A stretch of 64,000 nt of DNA from Vampirovibrio chlorellavorus. Its GTDB lineage: Bacteria; Cyanobacteriota; Vampirovibrionia; Vampirovibrionales; Vampirovibrionaceae. Position 1 is the stretch's first letter; every line of letters starts with the position of its first letter. The notes under the pieces are model-generated. The model made no database searches. It was given only the letters and a program-made list of their open reading frames with translations, and had not been told where the DNA came from. The translations under genes and the position numbers were made by a program. The DNA lies in the NCBI GenBank assembly GCA_003149345.1, contig QFWI01000008.1:124001-188000 (forward strand). The letters run 5' to 3'. This document shows positions 35,569 to 44,024 of this stretch, in pieces.

Positions 35569-37194
35569 ATGGCTCTACCCCATGTTGCCTATTTTTCAAT
35601 GGAGGTTGCCATTGATCAATCCATTCCCACCTACGCGGGCGGCTTGGGCTTTTTAGCGGGAAGTCACCTGCGATCCGCCTGGGAAATGGAAATGCCCCTG
35701 ATCGGAATTTCGATCTTCTGGTCGGAAGGCTACGGCCAGCAGAGACTCACTTCGGCGACCACGGCGGATATTGATTTCAAAATCTGGGATGGGGCCGGGC
35801 TGGAAGAAACGGACTTGAGTACGGTGATTCGGATATTTGATCAGCCTGTCCATGTAAAAGCCTACTATCTCCCCCCGAATCGCTTTGGCAGCGCCCCCAT
35901 TTACTTCTTATCCACCAACCTCCCGGAAAATCCGCCCGAGGTTCGTCGATTCACCCAAAAGCTGTATGACAGCGATGAGCGAACGCGAATCGGGCAGGAA
36001 ATGGTGCTGGGTATTGGAGGCTATCATATTTTGCAAAAAATTGGGCCACTGCCCGATGTGTACCATCTGAACGAGGGGCACTCGGTTCCACTGCTCTTCC
36101 AATTGTTGGCGGCGGCGGGGGGCGATCTGGGAGCGGTCAGGGAGCAGTGTGTTTTTACCACCCACACCCCCATTGCCGCGGGCAATGAAACGCACGATGG
36201 GCAATTACTGGCCCAAGCGGGTTACTTTGGCCCAACGAGTGAAGCAACAGCCATCGCCTTGGGGGGCAGCCCCTTTTCTCTAACCGCCGCGGCCCTCCGA
36301 ATGTGCCGCATCGCCAACGGGGTGTCCCTCATCCACGGGAAAATTGCCAATGAACTTTGGGGCAAGCTGGACAACCGATGCCCTATTATCGCCATCACCA
36401 ACTCGGTCAACCTACATTACTGGCAGGATTCCCGTTTGCGGGGCGAGAGCGATCCCCATCGCCTGCTGTCCCTGAAGCGTGACATGAAACAGGCGTTATT
36501 CCAGCTTGTGAGGCAGGAGACCGGAAAACAGCCGGATCCCGATGTATTAACCATAGTCTGGGCCAGACGCTTTACAGAGTACAAACGGCCCACACTGATC
36601 TTCAGAGATTTGGCGCGTTTGAGCAGGCTCCTGGAGGCCAGTCAGATCCAGTTGATTTTTGCCGGGCGCTTTCACCCTGGCGATGTTCGGGGACGTCAAC
36701 TGTTCAACCAGGTTCTGGAGTACAGTCAGACCTTGCCCAATATTGCCGTGTTGCTGAACTATGAACTCAACCTCAGTAAACTGCTGAAACGCGGGGCGGA
36801 TGTCTGGCTGAATACCCCGCTGCGGCCGCTGGAAGCGTCCGGCACTTCCGGCATGTCGGCCAGCATGAACGGAGCGGTGCATTTCTCCACTTACGATGGC
36901 TGGGCCGTGGAAGGAACCTTCCACCACATCAACGGCTATATCATTAACCAGCCAGGACATTGTGAATCGTGCAACCGGATTTCGGAGTCACCCACTTGCC
37001 CCCGGGATGAGCGGGATCAGCAGGATTACGAATCAATGATGACCATCCTGGAAACGGAAATCATCCCCACCTACTATCAGCATCCTGCCCGTTGGTCTGC
37101 GCTGATGGCCCAATCCATTCATAACTCCGAAATTTATTTTCACTCGGATCGCATGATGCTGGAGTATTTCAACCGCATGTACCGAATTTTGTGA
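35569..37194 (+). CDS. Glucan phosphorylase-like protein (GT35 type) lacking the usual PLP lysine
   Basis: The 541-residue protein aligns by eye with alpha-glucan phosphorylases. The N-terminus is VAYFSMEVAIDQSIPTYAGG with LGFLAGSHLRSAWEM, then DVYHLNEGHSVPLLFQ, FTTHTPIAAGNE and VWARRFTEYKRPTLIFRD. The cofactor region reads EASGTSGMSASMNGAVHFST. Canonical phosphorylases have Lys in the GMK position that binds pyridoxal phosphate; here it is Ser430. The protein is also shorter than usual (about 700-850 residues). It may be inactive as a phosphorylase, or act as a glycosyltransferase with a nucleotide sugar. It sits in a stress-type gene group. Confidence 0.82.
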   Translation: MALPHVAYFSMEVAIDQSIPTYAGGLGFLAGSHLRSAWEMEMPLIGISIFWSEGYGQQRLTSATTADIDFKIWDGAGLEETDLSTVIRIFDQPVHVKAYYLPPNRFGSAPIYFLSTNLPENPPEVRRFTQKLYDSDERTRIGQEMVLGIGGYHILQKIGPLPDVYHLNEGHSVPLLFQLLAAAGGDLGAVREQCVFTTHTPIAAGNETHDGQLLAQAGYFGPTSEATAIALGGSPFSLTAAALRMCRIANGVSLIHGKIANELWGKLDNRCPIIAITNSVNLHYWQDSRLRGESDPHRLLSLKRDMKQALFQLVRQETGKQPDPDVLTIVWARRFTEYKRPTLIFRDLARLSRLLEASQIQLIFAGRFHPGDVRGRQLFNQVLEYSQTLPNIAVLLNYELNLSKLLKRGADVWLNTPLRPLEASGTSGMSASMNGAVHFSTYDGWAVEGTFHHINGYIINQPGHCESCNRISESPTCPRDERDQQDYESMMTILETEIIPTYYQHPARWSALMAQSIHNSEIYFHSDRMMLEYFNRMYRIL

Positions 37195-37207
37195 GCCTAT
37201 CGTTCTT

Positions 37208-38050
37208 CTATTCCTTTTGCAGAAACAGTAAAAAACGACAATCGGTGTGGGCTTTCAGGGAATGGGAAAGTTTGGCGTCCATATAAATGCCATCCCCGGC
37301 AGACAGTTCAACCGTGGAATCTGGCCCTATCCACTGGGCTTTTCCGGCAACCAGTAAAATCATGGCTTTCATGGGCGTCCAGTGAGTGGCCAAGGAGGCC
37401 CCAGCCTGAAGTTCCCAACCCTTGAGTTGAAAATTGGGCGTTTCCAACAGCGCATCCGTATGTAAATGGTGCGTCACGGGCTCATCCATGGGAAAACGAA
37501 ACTGGAGATAAATCTTGGAAATAGGCCCAGAAGATTCAATGGGTATTACCCGGGATTTCGCCAGAATATCCTCCATGCGGGCCATCACCTGATGCTTTTC
37601 CGAGGAACTCAAACTTCGTTCCAGTAAAGGAAAAACCGCTTTTTCCTCCTTGGCGAAATGACGCTTTACCAAATCCACAAAAGCCGCCGCCTGATTCAGC
37701 AATTTTTCATTGCAGTCTTCTGGGAACGTATAGTTCAAAATGCCGGTAACCACAGCGGCCCGCTGCAATAACACTTCCTCATGCTCGATCTCCAGAATCG
37801 GAATGGGATGATATTTGGACAAGGCCGGAAAAATAACCTGATCCTCACAGGCGGCATGCACGTTCATGCGCTGCACCAATTCTTCGGCCAGGGCCCGGGC
37901 CTCATTCAGGGACTGACTGGCCTGCTGTTGGCAAATATCCTGTAACGACAAAAGCAGCCTATCCATGAGCTGGATCATGTCATGGTGATCGCTGACCAGT
38001 TTTTTGGTAACCGCTGACACGGGCTTGGCTTTGCCGGGTGAAATGGACAT
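37208..38050 (-). CDS. Hemerythrin-like domain fused to a cupin domain
   Basis: Residues 15-150 form a hemerythrin-type four-helix bundle with His/Glu ligands in SDHHDMIQLMDRLLLSLQ, MNVHAACEDQVIFPALSKYH, EIEHEEVLLQ and VKRHFAKEEKAVFPLLE. That gives a di-iron site that may bind oxygen, nitric oxide or iron. Residues 190-280 form a small cupin barrel (LKGWELQAGASLATHWTPMK, then LVAGKAQWIGPDSTVELSAG). The pair is probably a cytoplasmic sensor or scavenger. It is convergent with the phosphorylase-like gene, 13 bp apart. Confidence 0.83.
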   Translation of the reverse strand: MSISPGKAKPVSAVTKKLVSDHHDMIQLMDRLLLSLQDICQQQASQSLNEARALAEELVQRMNVHAACEDQVIFPALSKYHPIPILEIEHEEVLLQRAAVVTGILNYTFPEDCNEKLLNQAAAFVDLVKRHFAKEEKAVFPLLERSLSSSEKHQVMARMEDILAKSRVIPIESSGPISKIYLQFRFPMDEPVTHHLHTDALLETPNFQLKGWELQAGASLATHWTPMKAMILLVAGKAQWIGPDSTVELSAGDGIYMDAKLSHSLKAHTDCRFLLFLQKE

Positions 38051-38475
38051 GTCAATGTACCTTTAAAGACACATGTAAAACACAAGAACCAGAGAAACAG
38101 ACACCAGTCGTCACAGGCTGCAGGCAAGCGCCTCCGTGCCAAGCAGACTGTTGTAAAGCATAAAAAACGGACAGCACCAGGAACATTGTCCATCTGTCTA
38201 GAAAATCAAGCGCGCTAGAAATCAAGCGCGCGCCGCTGGCGTGGATCAATCTTTAAACCGCGAACCCAGAAAATCCCTGACCAAGACGCCTTGGCCCCTG
38301 CGGACAGGGCGCCTCATGCTCATCCAGCCAGCCTAACCGATAAGCCCAGGGTAATTCCTAGCCCCGTGGGCAATGCACGGAGGCTTTGCGCAAGAATACA
38401 ATACAAAAACGCAATGCCAAAATTCACCGATATCCCCCCATACACACGCAGTAAGCAATCCCTGAGGCCCTTGTG
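38051..38475. other. Intergenic region with a 17-bp tandem repeat
   Basis: About 425 bp without a clear gene. It contains the promoter region of the hemerythrin-cupin gene on its left side. At 38198-38231 CTAGAAAATCAAGCGCGC is followed directly by CTAGAAATCAAGCGCGC, a near-perfect tandem repeat with a GCGCGC end. Confidence 0.45.
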
Positions 38476-38658
38476 ATGAGACAACCAAAGCCCAAAGCGG
38501 TGATTCACGGAAAACACGAACAGCTGGTTTTCAATCCGCATGACGTTCATGCCCAGCCCGAACCGGTCAGGGTTAAAGTCGGCGACGAGGAATGGCCTTC
38601 TGAAACGCCGCAAGCGCCGCCGCCGGAATCGGTTTCTAAGGACACGGAACATCCTTAG
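38476..38658 (+). CDS. Small hydrophilic protein, uncertain
   Basis: A 60-residue frame starts with ATG at 38476. The product is hydrophilic, begins MRQPKPKAVIHGKHEQLVFN and ends in a Pro/Glu-rich tail. Codon use looks like that of neighbours, but there is no clear ribosome-binding site and no known family. It precedes the truncated methyltransferase gene. Confidence 0.4.
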   Translation: MRQPKPKAVIHGKHEQLVFNPHDVHAQPEPVRVKVGDEEWPSETPQAPPPESVSKDTEHP

Positions 38659-38659
38659 G

Positions 38660-39295
38660 CCAGCACGACAAATAGACAGATGTCGGGACATTGGGGATAA
38701 GGGCCCTGTTCTTTGTCGATTTCAGGAAATTGCAAACGCTTATGCAAGCACAATTATCCCCTCGGCTTACGACTTTGGGCAGTTCAAGCAATTGGTAAAC
38801 GTGGGGGGTGGTCACGGCAGGCTAATCGCTTGCATTCTCAAGCAAAATTCCCAACTGACCGGGGTGGTATCTGACTTGCCCCATGTGGTGAATGGCGCCA
38901 CTGCCATTTTTGAGCAGGAAGGCCTAAGCGACCGGGCCAAAGCGGAATGCGGCGACTTCTTCCAGAGCGTGCCCGCCGACGCCGATGGGTACATCATGTC
39001 CCACATCATTCACGACTGGAGCGATAGCAAGTCACTGGAGATTTTAAAAAATATCCGCAAGGTCATTCGTCCCAATGGAAAACTGTTATTGGCGGAAACC
39101 GTCATTCTCCCCGGCCCCAACGCCATCAACAGCACCCTGATGGATTTGAACATGCTGGTGATGACACCCGGCGGGCGGGAACGCACCCAGTCGGAATATG
39201 AAACCCTGCTGGCGCAAGCTGGATTCACTCTGGTCAACGTCATTACGGTTTCCCCCATGGCATCCATTATTGAAGCGGCGCCCACGGCGCATTAG
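38660..39295 (+). pseudogene. 5'-truncated O-methyltransferase (SAM-binding C-terminal domain only)
   Basis: The frame ending at 39295 encodes about 200 residues of the C-terminal domain of a family-2 O-methyltransferase. Motif I is LVNVGGGHGRLIACIL, the acid loop is VVSDLPHVVNGATA, the catalytic-His region is YIMSHIIHDWSDSKSLEILK, and the end is ERTQSEYETLLAQAGF. Full-length members have about 340 residues with an N-terminal dimerisation domain. Here that part is missing and the frame upstream overlaps another small gene. No good start codon precedes the domain. It is probably a remnant. Confidence 0.72.
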
Positions 39296-39503
39296 ACATT
39301 CGCATCCAGAGACCGGAAGCGTTCATTTCAGGGAAGCCCAACGGCAGGGCTTCCCTGATCTGTTTTTTGGGGCCCGAATCCCCATCTGGCCAATGGTCAG
39401 CAGGCATCCCCTGATTCACAATGAAGGCTCAAAATAAAGAGACTCAAGACCTAAATTTGAAACCCGACGAACAGGGCGTTACAAGTCAAAAGGAGTATCC
39501 AGC

Positions 39504-39845
39504 ATGTGTCGACTGATTGCCGAAATCTCCGTTGATCCCATTGGCACCCAGGAGCCTACAGAAAGCGATTACGTGGTGGCCGCGGAAAGGGCCTTGAAAA
39601 AAGCGGTAGAGGCCAACAGTACCCTTCAGTATCAAATCAATCCCATGTCCACTACCATTGAGGGCGAACGGGAAGACGTGCTGCGCATTTTGGAACGGAT
39701 GCATCAGGCCCCCTTTGAAGAGGGCGCCAAGCGAGTGATTACCACCATCCGGCTGGACGAACGGATGGATCAGGACAGCTCCATCCAGCATCACATGGAC
39801 GTGGTGAGCCAAAAACTGGCCGTAACCAAAGGCAGTATGTGCTGA
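39504..39845 (+). CDS. MTH1187/YkoF-like thiamine-binding family protein (DUF77)
   Basis: The 113-residue protein matches the MTH1187 family: LIAEISVDPIGTQEPTESDY, then YQINPMSTTIEGEREDVLRI and GAKRVITTIRLDERMD. The fold is a ferredoxin-like tetramer, and several members bind thiamine or its precursors in the cytoplasm. An AAAAGGAG ribosome-binding site precedes the start. It stands 117 bp ahead of the exporter operon, with no thiamine biosynthesis gene near it. Confidence 0.88.
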   Translation: MCRLIAEISVDPIGTQEPTESDYVVAAERALKKAVEANSTLQYQINPMSTTIEGEREDVLRILERMHQAPFEEGAKRVITTIRLDERMDQDSSIQHHMDVVSQKLAVTKGSMC

Positions 39846-39961
39846 ACGGGGGGTAAGCCCCTTTTGTGGCAGGGTCATTTTTAGGGTTTAATGGTGGGGA
39901 TTAACCGCCCTTCTCACCGGGCTTGCTTCCCTCTTTTAAACGCTGGACTGATGGCCTGATT

Positions 39962-41284
39962 ATGAAAAAAAACTGGATAATAACCGGCATTGCCCTGGCG
40001 GGTATAACCATTGGCATCATCTTTCTTTTCAATCAAAGCGAACCGGTTCCCGCTGTCCAGCTCCATCGCCAGGACGTCATCGCCACCCTGACGGTCACCG
40101 GAGAAGTGCAAGGCGACACCACCATTAACTTTAGCCCGCCAGTCACGGCTCGCATTACCAATATTACCGTCAATGAGGGGGATTTGATCCAGCCGGGGCA
40201 ATTGCTGGTGCAATTGGAAAGTGATGAGCAAAAGGCCCAGTTACAACAGGCGATGGCCCAAGTCCGGCAAAGTCAGGAAGCTTACCTGAACCTGAAACAA
40301 GGGACTCGCCCCGAAGAGATCCAGTACCGAAAACAGCGCTTAATCGAGGCCGACCATCGCATTCAGGAGGCCACAGCCGCGCTGAAGCTGGCTGAGGCTC
40401 AGCTAATCGACGCCAGCAAAAACGCCAAGCGCTTTCATGAACTGTTTCAGCAGGAATTAGTCAGCGCGCAGGAGAACGACAACGCCCAACTGCAAGCCAG
40501 TACCGGTAGCCAAAGGGTTGAACAGGCAAAGGCCACCTTACGCGCTGTGGTCAACCAGAAGGCGCAACTGATCACCCAGTTGAATCAGGCGGAAAACGGG
40601 CCCACCCGACCGGAACTGGCTGCCGCCTACGCCGCGTATCTGGCCGCCCAGGATAACGCCAAGGCTGTCCGGGCTCAGGTTCGGGACTACGCCATCCGTA
40701 GCAATCTGTTCGCGCTGGTGGTGGATCGCCCTAAAGATCCCGGAGATTTGGGCCGCCCCGGAGAAAGCATCCTGACCGTGGTGGATCCGCGCACGCTGGA
40801 AGTGGTCTGTGCGGTAGAGGAAAATGATTTGCCCAAGGTTCAGGTGCGAGACAGCGCCCTGGTGGTGTTGGACGCCTTTCCCGATATCGCCCTGAAGGGC
40901 ATCATTAAACGGATTGGGCATCAGGTCAATGAGGACAATGGCACCGTGGAGGCCCACGTAACCTTGCTGGACAGTGAATGGCCCAAGTTAAAAGGCGTTG
41001 GCCTGATGCCGGGCATGACCGCCGATGTCAGCATTCTCACCCATCGATTAAAGCAGGCATTGATCCTGCCCGCCGCTGCGGTTAAAAAAGAGGGTAAGCA
41101 CTGGTTTGTCTATCAAATTGAAAATCAACGACTGATTAAGAAAGCGGTTCAGGGCGAACGCCTGTCCATGGAAAACTTCCGCGTCTCTGGCGGATTGCAG
41201 GAAGGGGCGTGGGTGGCCAGCATTGCCAACGACACCCTGTTGACCAAGAAAAAAGTACATCCGGCGCAAGCCAAAAAACCATAG
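39962..41284 (+). CDS. HlyD-family adaptor of an ABC exporter (DevB/MacA-like)
   Basis: From the ATG at 39962 the protein has 440 residues; a TTG at 39923 gives 13 more but splits the hydrophobic N-terminus from its start. The N-terminal anchor is KKNWIITGIALAGITIGIIF. The lipoyl half-motif ITNITVNEGDLIQPGQLLVQ, a long coiled coil (residues about 85-215), the second half and a barrel domain follow. It lies upstream of a permease and an ATPase gene, the order of cyanobacterial DevBCA. The complex would connect to an outer-membrane channel such as a TolC-type protein. Cargo unknown. Confidence 0.88.
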   Translation: MKKNWIITGIALAGITIGIIFLFNQSEPVPAVQLHRQDVIATLTVTGEVQGDTTINFSPPVTARITNITVNEGDLIQPGQLLVQLESDEQKAQLQQAMAQVRQSQEAYLNLKQGTRPEEIQYRKQRLIEADHRIQEATAALKLAEAQLIDASKNAKRFHELFQQELVSAQENDNAQLQASTGSQRVEQAKATLRAVVNQKAQLITQLNQAENGPTRPELAAAYAAYLAAQDNAKAVRAQVRDYAIRSNLFALVVDRPKDPGDLGRPGESILTVVDPRTLEVVCAVEENDLPKVQVRDSALVVLDAFPDIALKGIIKRIGHQVNEDNGTVEAHVTLLDSEWPKLKGVGLMPGMTADVSILTHRLKQALILPAAAVKKEGKHWFVYQIENQRLIKKAVQGERLSMENFRVSGGLQEGAWVASIANDTLLTKKKVHPAQAKKP

Positions 41285-41313
41285 CCTGCCCTACCGGAGG
41301 CAAAGGATAAACC

Positions 41314-42588
41314 GTGGCATCCAGATTCATTGACATCCTGCCCATCGAAGTGTACATCGCCAGCCGATATGTCTCGGCCAACCTCAAACAATCGCTGATT
41401 ATTATGCTGGCGGTGGGCATTGGGGTGGCCCTGATTGTGTTTATCCCCTCGATTAACCTGAGCTTTTTCCAGTACTTTCTGGACAAAACCGTGCAAAACG
41501 CCCCTCATATCACCCTGACCCGGGAACTGGACACCATGCCTCGCACCAGGCAGGCCGTGGAAACGGTATTGCAACAGGAGAGTCCGCAAGCCCAGGTACT
41601 CTTTTCGGATCAGACCAATACCCGACGGCGCAATATCTCGGCCTACAAACGACTGATGAGCGAGCTAGGGCGCTTTCCGGGCGTAACGGCGGTGGCTCCC
41701 AGCGTGAGAGAGCAGGTCATTATTGTGAAAGGCAGTCAAAACCGCACGGCCAGCCTTCAAGGAATCGTTCCCTCTCTGGAAGTCGCTGTTTCCAGCTTGC
41801 AAGCCGATGTCATTGCAGGCAACCTGGAGGCCATGGGGCCCAACGATGTTTTTCTGGGGAGTGCCTTGGCTGATGAACTCAACGCCGGGGTGGGCGATCG
41901 CGTCCAGCTCATCACCCCCTACGGAAACCGCAGCTACAAAGTATCCGGGCTCATTAAAACGGGAGTCTATCAGCAGGATCTCAGTACCTTAGTACAACCG
42001 CTGGAATCTGCCCAAAAACTGCTGCGCCTGGAGAATCAGGTCACCAATATCGGCCTGAAAATCACCGATATTTATCAAGCTGAAACTACGGCCCGCGTTC
42101 TGGCCAATCTGTATCAGCTGAAAGCACGCAGCTGGATGGAGGACAACAAGATTTTCCTGGATCAGATTGGCAATTTCCGGGTGATTATCGCGGTCATTAA
42201 TTTCCTGATCGTTTTTGCCGCGGCCACCAGCATCACCAGCATCCTGATTATGGTAGTGGCCTCAAAATCCAGGGAGATTGGTATTTTAAAAGCCATGGGC
42301 ACCGCCCCCAACGCCATTATGCGCTTATTTATCATTCAGGGAATCGGGTTGAGCCTGTTGGGCATTGTGGCCGGATTCATCGGGGCCTACGGCCTGATTA
42401 CCCTCTACAATTTAAGCCCCATGGCCAAAAGCGAAACCATCCTGGGGATTCAGCGCCCCCCCACGGTCATGAACACCGAGTATGCCATTTTGGCGGTGAT
42501 TTATGCCTTGATCAGCAGCGTAATGGCCAGCTTATTCCCTGCCTGGCGGGCCAGCCGTCTGGATCCCGTAGAAGCCATTAACCAGTAA
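41314..42588 (+). CDS. ABC transporter permease, MacB/DevC-like (FtsX domain)
   Basis: The 424-residue protein starts with GTG after a CCGGAGG ribosome-binding site. It has the four-helix FtsX/MacB layout: one N-terminal helix (LIIMLAVGIGVALIVFIPSI), a periplasmic domain of about 220 residues, then three C-terminal helices, including FRVIIAVINFLIVFAAATSI. The coupling segment SREIGILKAMGTAPNAIMRL is typical. The last helix ends in LFPAWRASRLDPVEAI, the family hallmark. It works with the preceding adaptor and the following ATPase. Confidence 0.92.
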   Translation: MASRFIDILPIEVYIASRYVSANLKQSLIIMLAVGIGVALIVFIPSINLSFFQYFLDKTVQNAPHITLTRELDTMPRTRQAVETVLQQESPQAQVLFSDQTNTRRRNISAYKRLMSELGRFPGVTAVAPSVREQVIIVKGSQNRTASLQGIVPSLEVAVSSLQADVIAGNLEAMGPNDVFLGSALADELNAGVGDRVQLITPYGNRSYKVSGLIKTGVYQQDLSTLVQPLESAQKLLRLENQVTNIGLKITDIYQAETTARVLANLYQLKARSWMEDNKIFLDQIGNFRVIIAVINFLIVFAAATSITSILIMVVASKSREIGILKAMGTAPNAIMRLFIIQGIGLSLLGIVAGFIGAYGLITLYNLSPMAKSETILGIQRPPTVMNTEYAILAVIYALISSVMASLFPAWRASRLDPVEAINQ

Positions 42589-42605
42589 CGGTACCGCCTC
42601 CGCCT

Positions 42606-43331
42606 ATGACAGTCCCCGTATTACTCCAAACTGAGCATCTGATGAAGATGTATGGCGACGCCCAACCGGTGTACGCCCTGAACGATATCAGTCTAACCAT
42701 CCATCAAGGGGAGTTCCTGAGCATTGTGGGGCCTAGCGGTTCCGGGAAAAGCACCCTGATGAACGTGCTGGGCTTGCTGGATCGGCCCACTGGGGGCGCC
42801 CTGAAATATCTGGGCGAGGAAACGTCTCAGTGGAGTGAGGGCAGGCGATCCGAATTTCGCAACCGGGAGATGGGCTTTATCTTCCAAGCCCACATGTTGT
42901 TGCCGGAATTCACCGCCCTGGAAAATGTCATGATCCCCCTGCGCATTGGCAACACCCTGAGCAGCCAGGGCATGGCCAAAGCACAGCGCTTGCTGGAGCG
43001 CATCGGGCTGGCCGAGCGACTGCATCACCGCCCCGGCCAATTATCAGGAGGGCAAAATCAACGGGTGGCAATTGCCCGAGCGCTGGTCAATAATCCCAAA
43101 ATCGTATTCGCCGATGAACCGACCGGTGCCCTGGATTCTCAAACCAGCAACGCCGTGTACGAGCTGATGCGAGAGATCCATCAGGAAGAGCGGGTTACTT
43201 TTGTGATTGTGACACACGAGCAAGCCTTGTCGGAAAAAACCGATCGGGTCATCCGGCTACTGGACGGAAAAATCAAAGAAGATGTCACCATCCCACATCC
43301 GCCAGCCAACGATACGCCACCCCAGCGGTGA
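42606..43331 (+). CDS. ABC transporter ATPase, MacB/LolD/DevA-like
   Basis: The 241-residue ATPase has Walker A GPSGSGKST, Q loop FIFQAHMLLPEFTALENV, signature LSGGQNQRVAIARALVNNP, Walker B IVFADEPTGALD and switch His in FVIVTHEQALSE. EPTGALD is typical of the LolD/MacB/DevA subclass that drives extracytoplasmic transport without moving substrate through the membrane core. It is 17 bp downstream of the permease and completes the three-gene exporter. Confidence 0.95.
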   Translation: MTVPVLLQTEHLMKMYGDAQPVYALNDISLTIHQGEFLSIVGPSGSGKSTLMNVLGLLDRPTGGALKYLGEETSQWSEGRRSEFRNREMGFIFQAHMLLPEFTALENVMIPLRIGNTLSSQGMAKAQRLLERIGLAERLHHRPGQLSGGQNQRVAIARALVNNPKIVFADEPTGALDSQTSNAVYELMREIHQEERVTFVIVTHEQALSEKTDRVIRLLDGKIKEDVTIPHPPANDTPPQR

Positions 43332-43350
43332 AACCCAGCTTGTCCTGGAC

Positions 43351-43635
43351 TCAGGAATTTTGCTCCGCCTGTAAAACGGCAATGGCTTCCAGTAAAACAT
43401 CCGGGCCAAATTCATCAATGGCCTTCCAGGCCTTCAAGCGTGTCACGGAAACATGTACTTGCTCAGACTTCCCCAGGCGTTCCAGCATATCATCCGACAA
43501 GCTGCGAGAGGCACGTTTATAGGCCCGGTACTGAGCGGGGTCAATACCAGCTTCCAGGAGAATACGATGTTTTTTGAGCCCTGTTTTTTGTTCAATTTCA
43601 AGAAACAAGGCCTCTAGCCTGTCAAACATAGACAT
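43351..43635 (-). CDS. Small protein with possible XRE-like HTH
   Basis: The 94-residue protein is helical. The segment TGLKKHRILLEAGIDPAQYR followed by RASRSLSDDMLERLGKSE has the spacing of a Cro/C1-type helix-turn-helix, but the match is weak. It is convergent with the ATPase gene, 19 bp apart. It could be a small regulator; no partner is adjacent. Confidence 0.6.
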   Translation of the reverse strand: MSMFDRLEALFLEIEQKTGLKKHRILLEAGIDPAQYRAYKRASRSLSDDMLERLGKSEQVHVSVTRLKAWKAIDEFGPDVLLEAIAVLQAEQNS

Positions 43636-43977
43636 TTGAACTTAAGCCTTTATAAACGGGGTTAGAGCTTGAAAGGCACCCATTAATTCCATTATGGCCC
43701 GCAAATGGCCTAAATGGGAGGGCCGGGCTGGACAGGACAAACTTAACCTGTGCTTGCGCTATTAAATTAGGCAAGGAGCCGATGGCTTGGCAAAAGCTAA
43801 AACGGGCGGCGCTTATATCCGCTTGCCCCGCAAATTTACAAGGTCTATCTAATTCAGAAAGTTATGTAAATAATAACAGTTCCAGATTATAAAACATTAG
43901 CCATCAGCGCTAGACTCTGGACGAGCAACATCATCTATCTGTGCCCAGCGCCCCCACCGCTTATCTCATGACAGGCT
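43636..43977. other. Intergenic region without a recognisable gene
   Basis: About 340 bp, AT-rich near 43840-43900. It should contain the promoter of the small HTH-like gene on the left. I see no coding frame or RNA gene. Confidence 0.35.
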
Positions 43978-44006
43978 AAGAGCCGGGTTTTTACCACCCG
44001 GCTCTT
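43978..44006 (-). terminator. Strong hairpin terminator of the secreted passenger gene
   Basis: AAGAGCCGGG and CCCGGCTCTT form a perfect 10-bp stem around a 9-nt loop, just beyond the stop of the minus-strand passenger gene. No long T-run follows in that direction, but stem strength supports termination. Confidence 0.75.
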
Positions 44007-44024
44007 GTAATGGATTGCTGCTAC

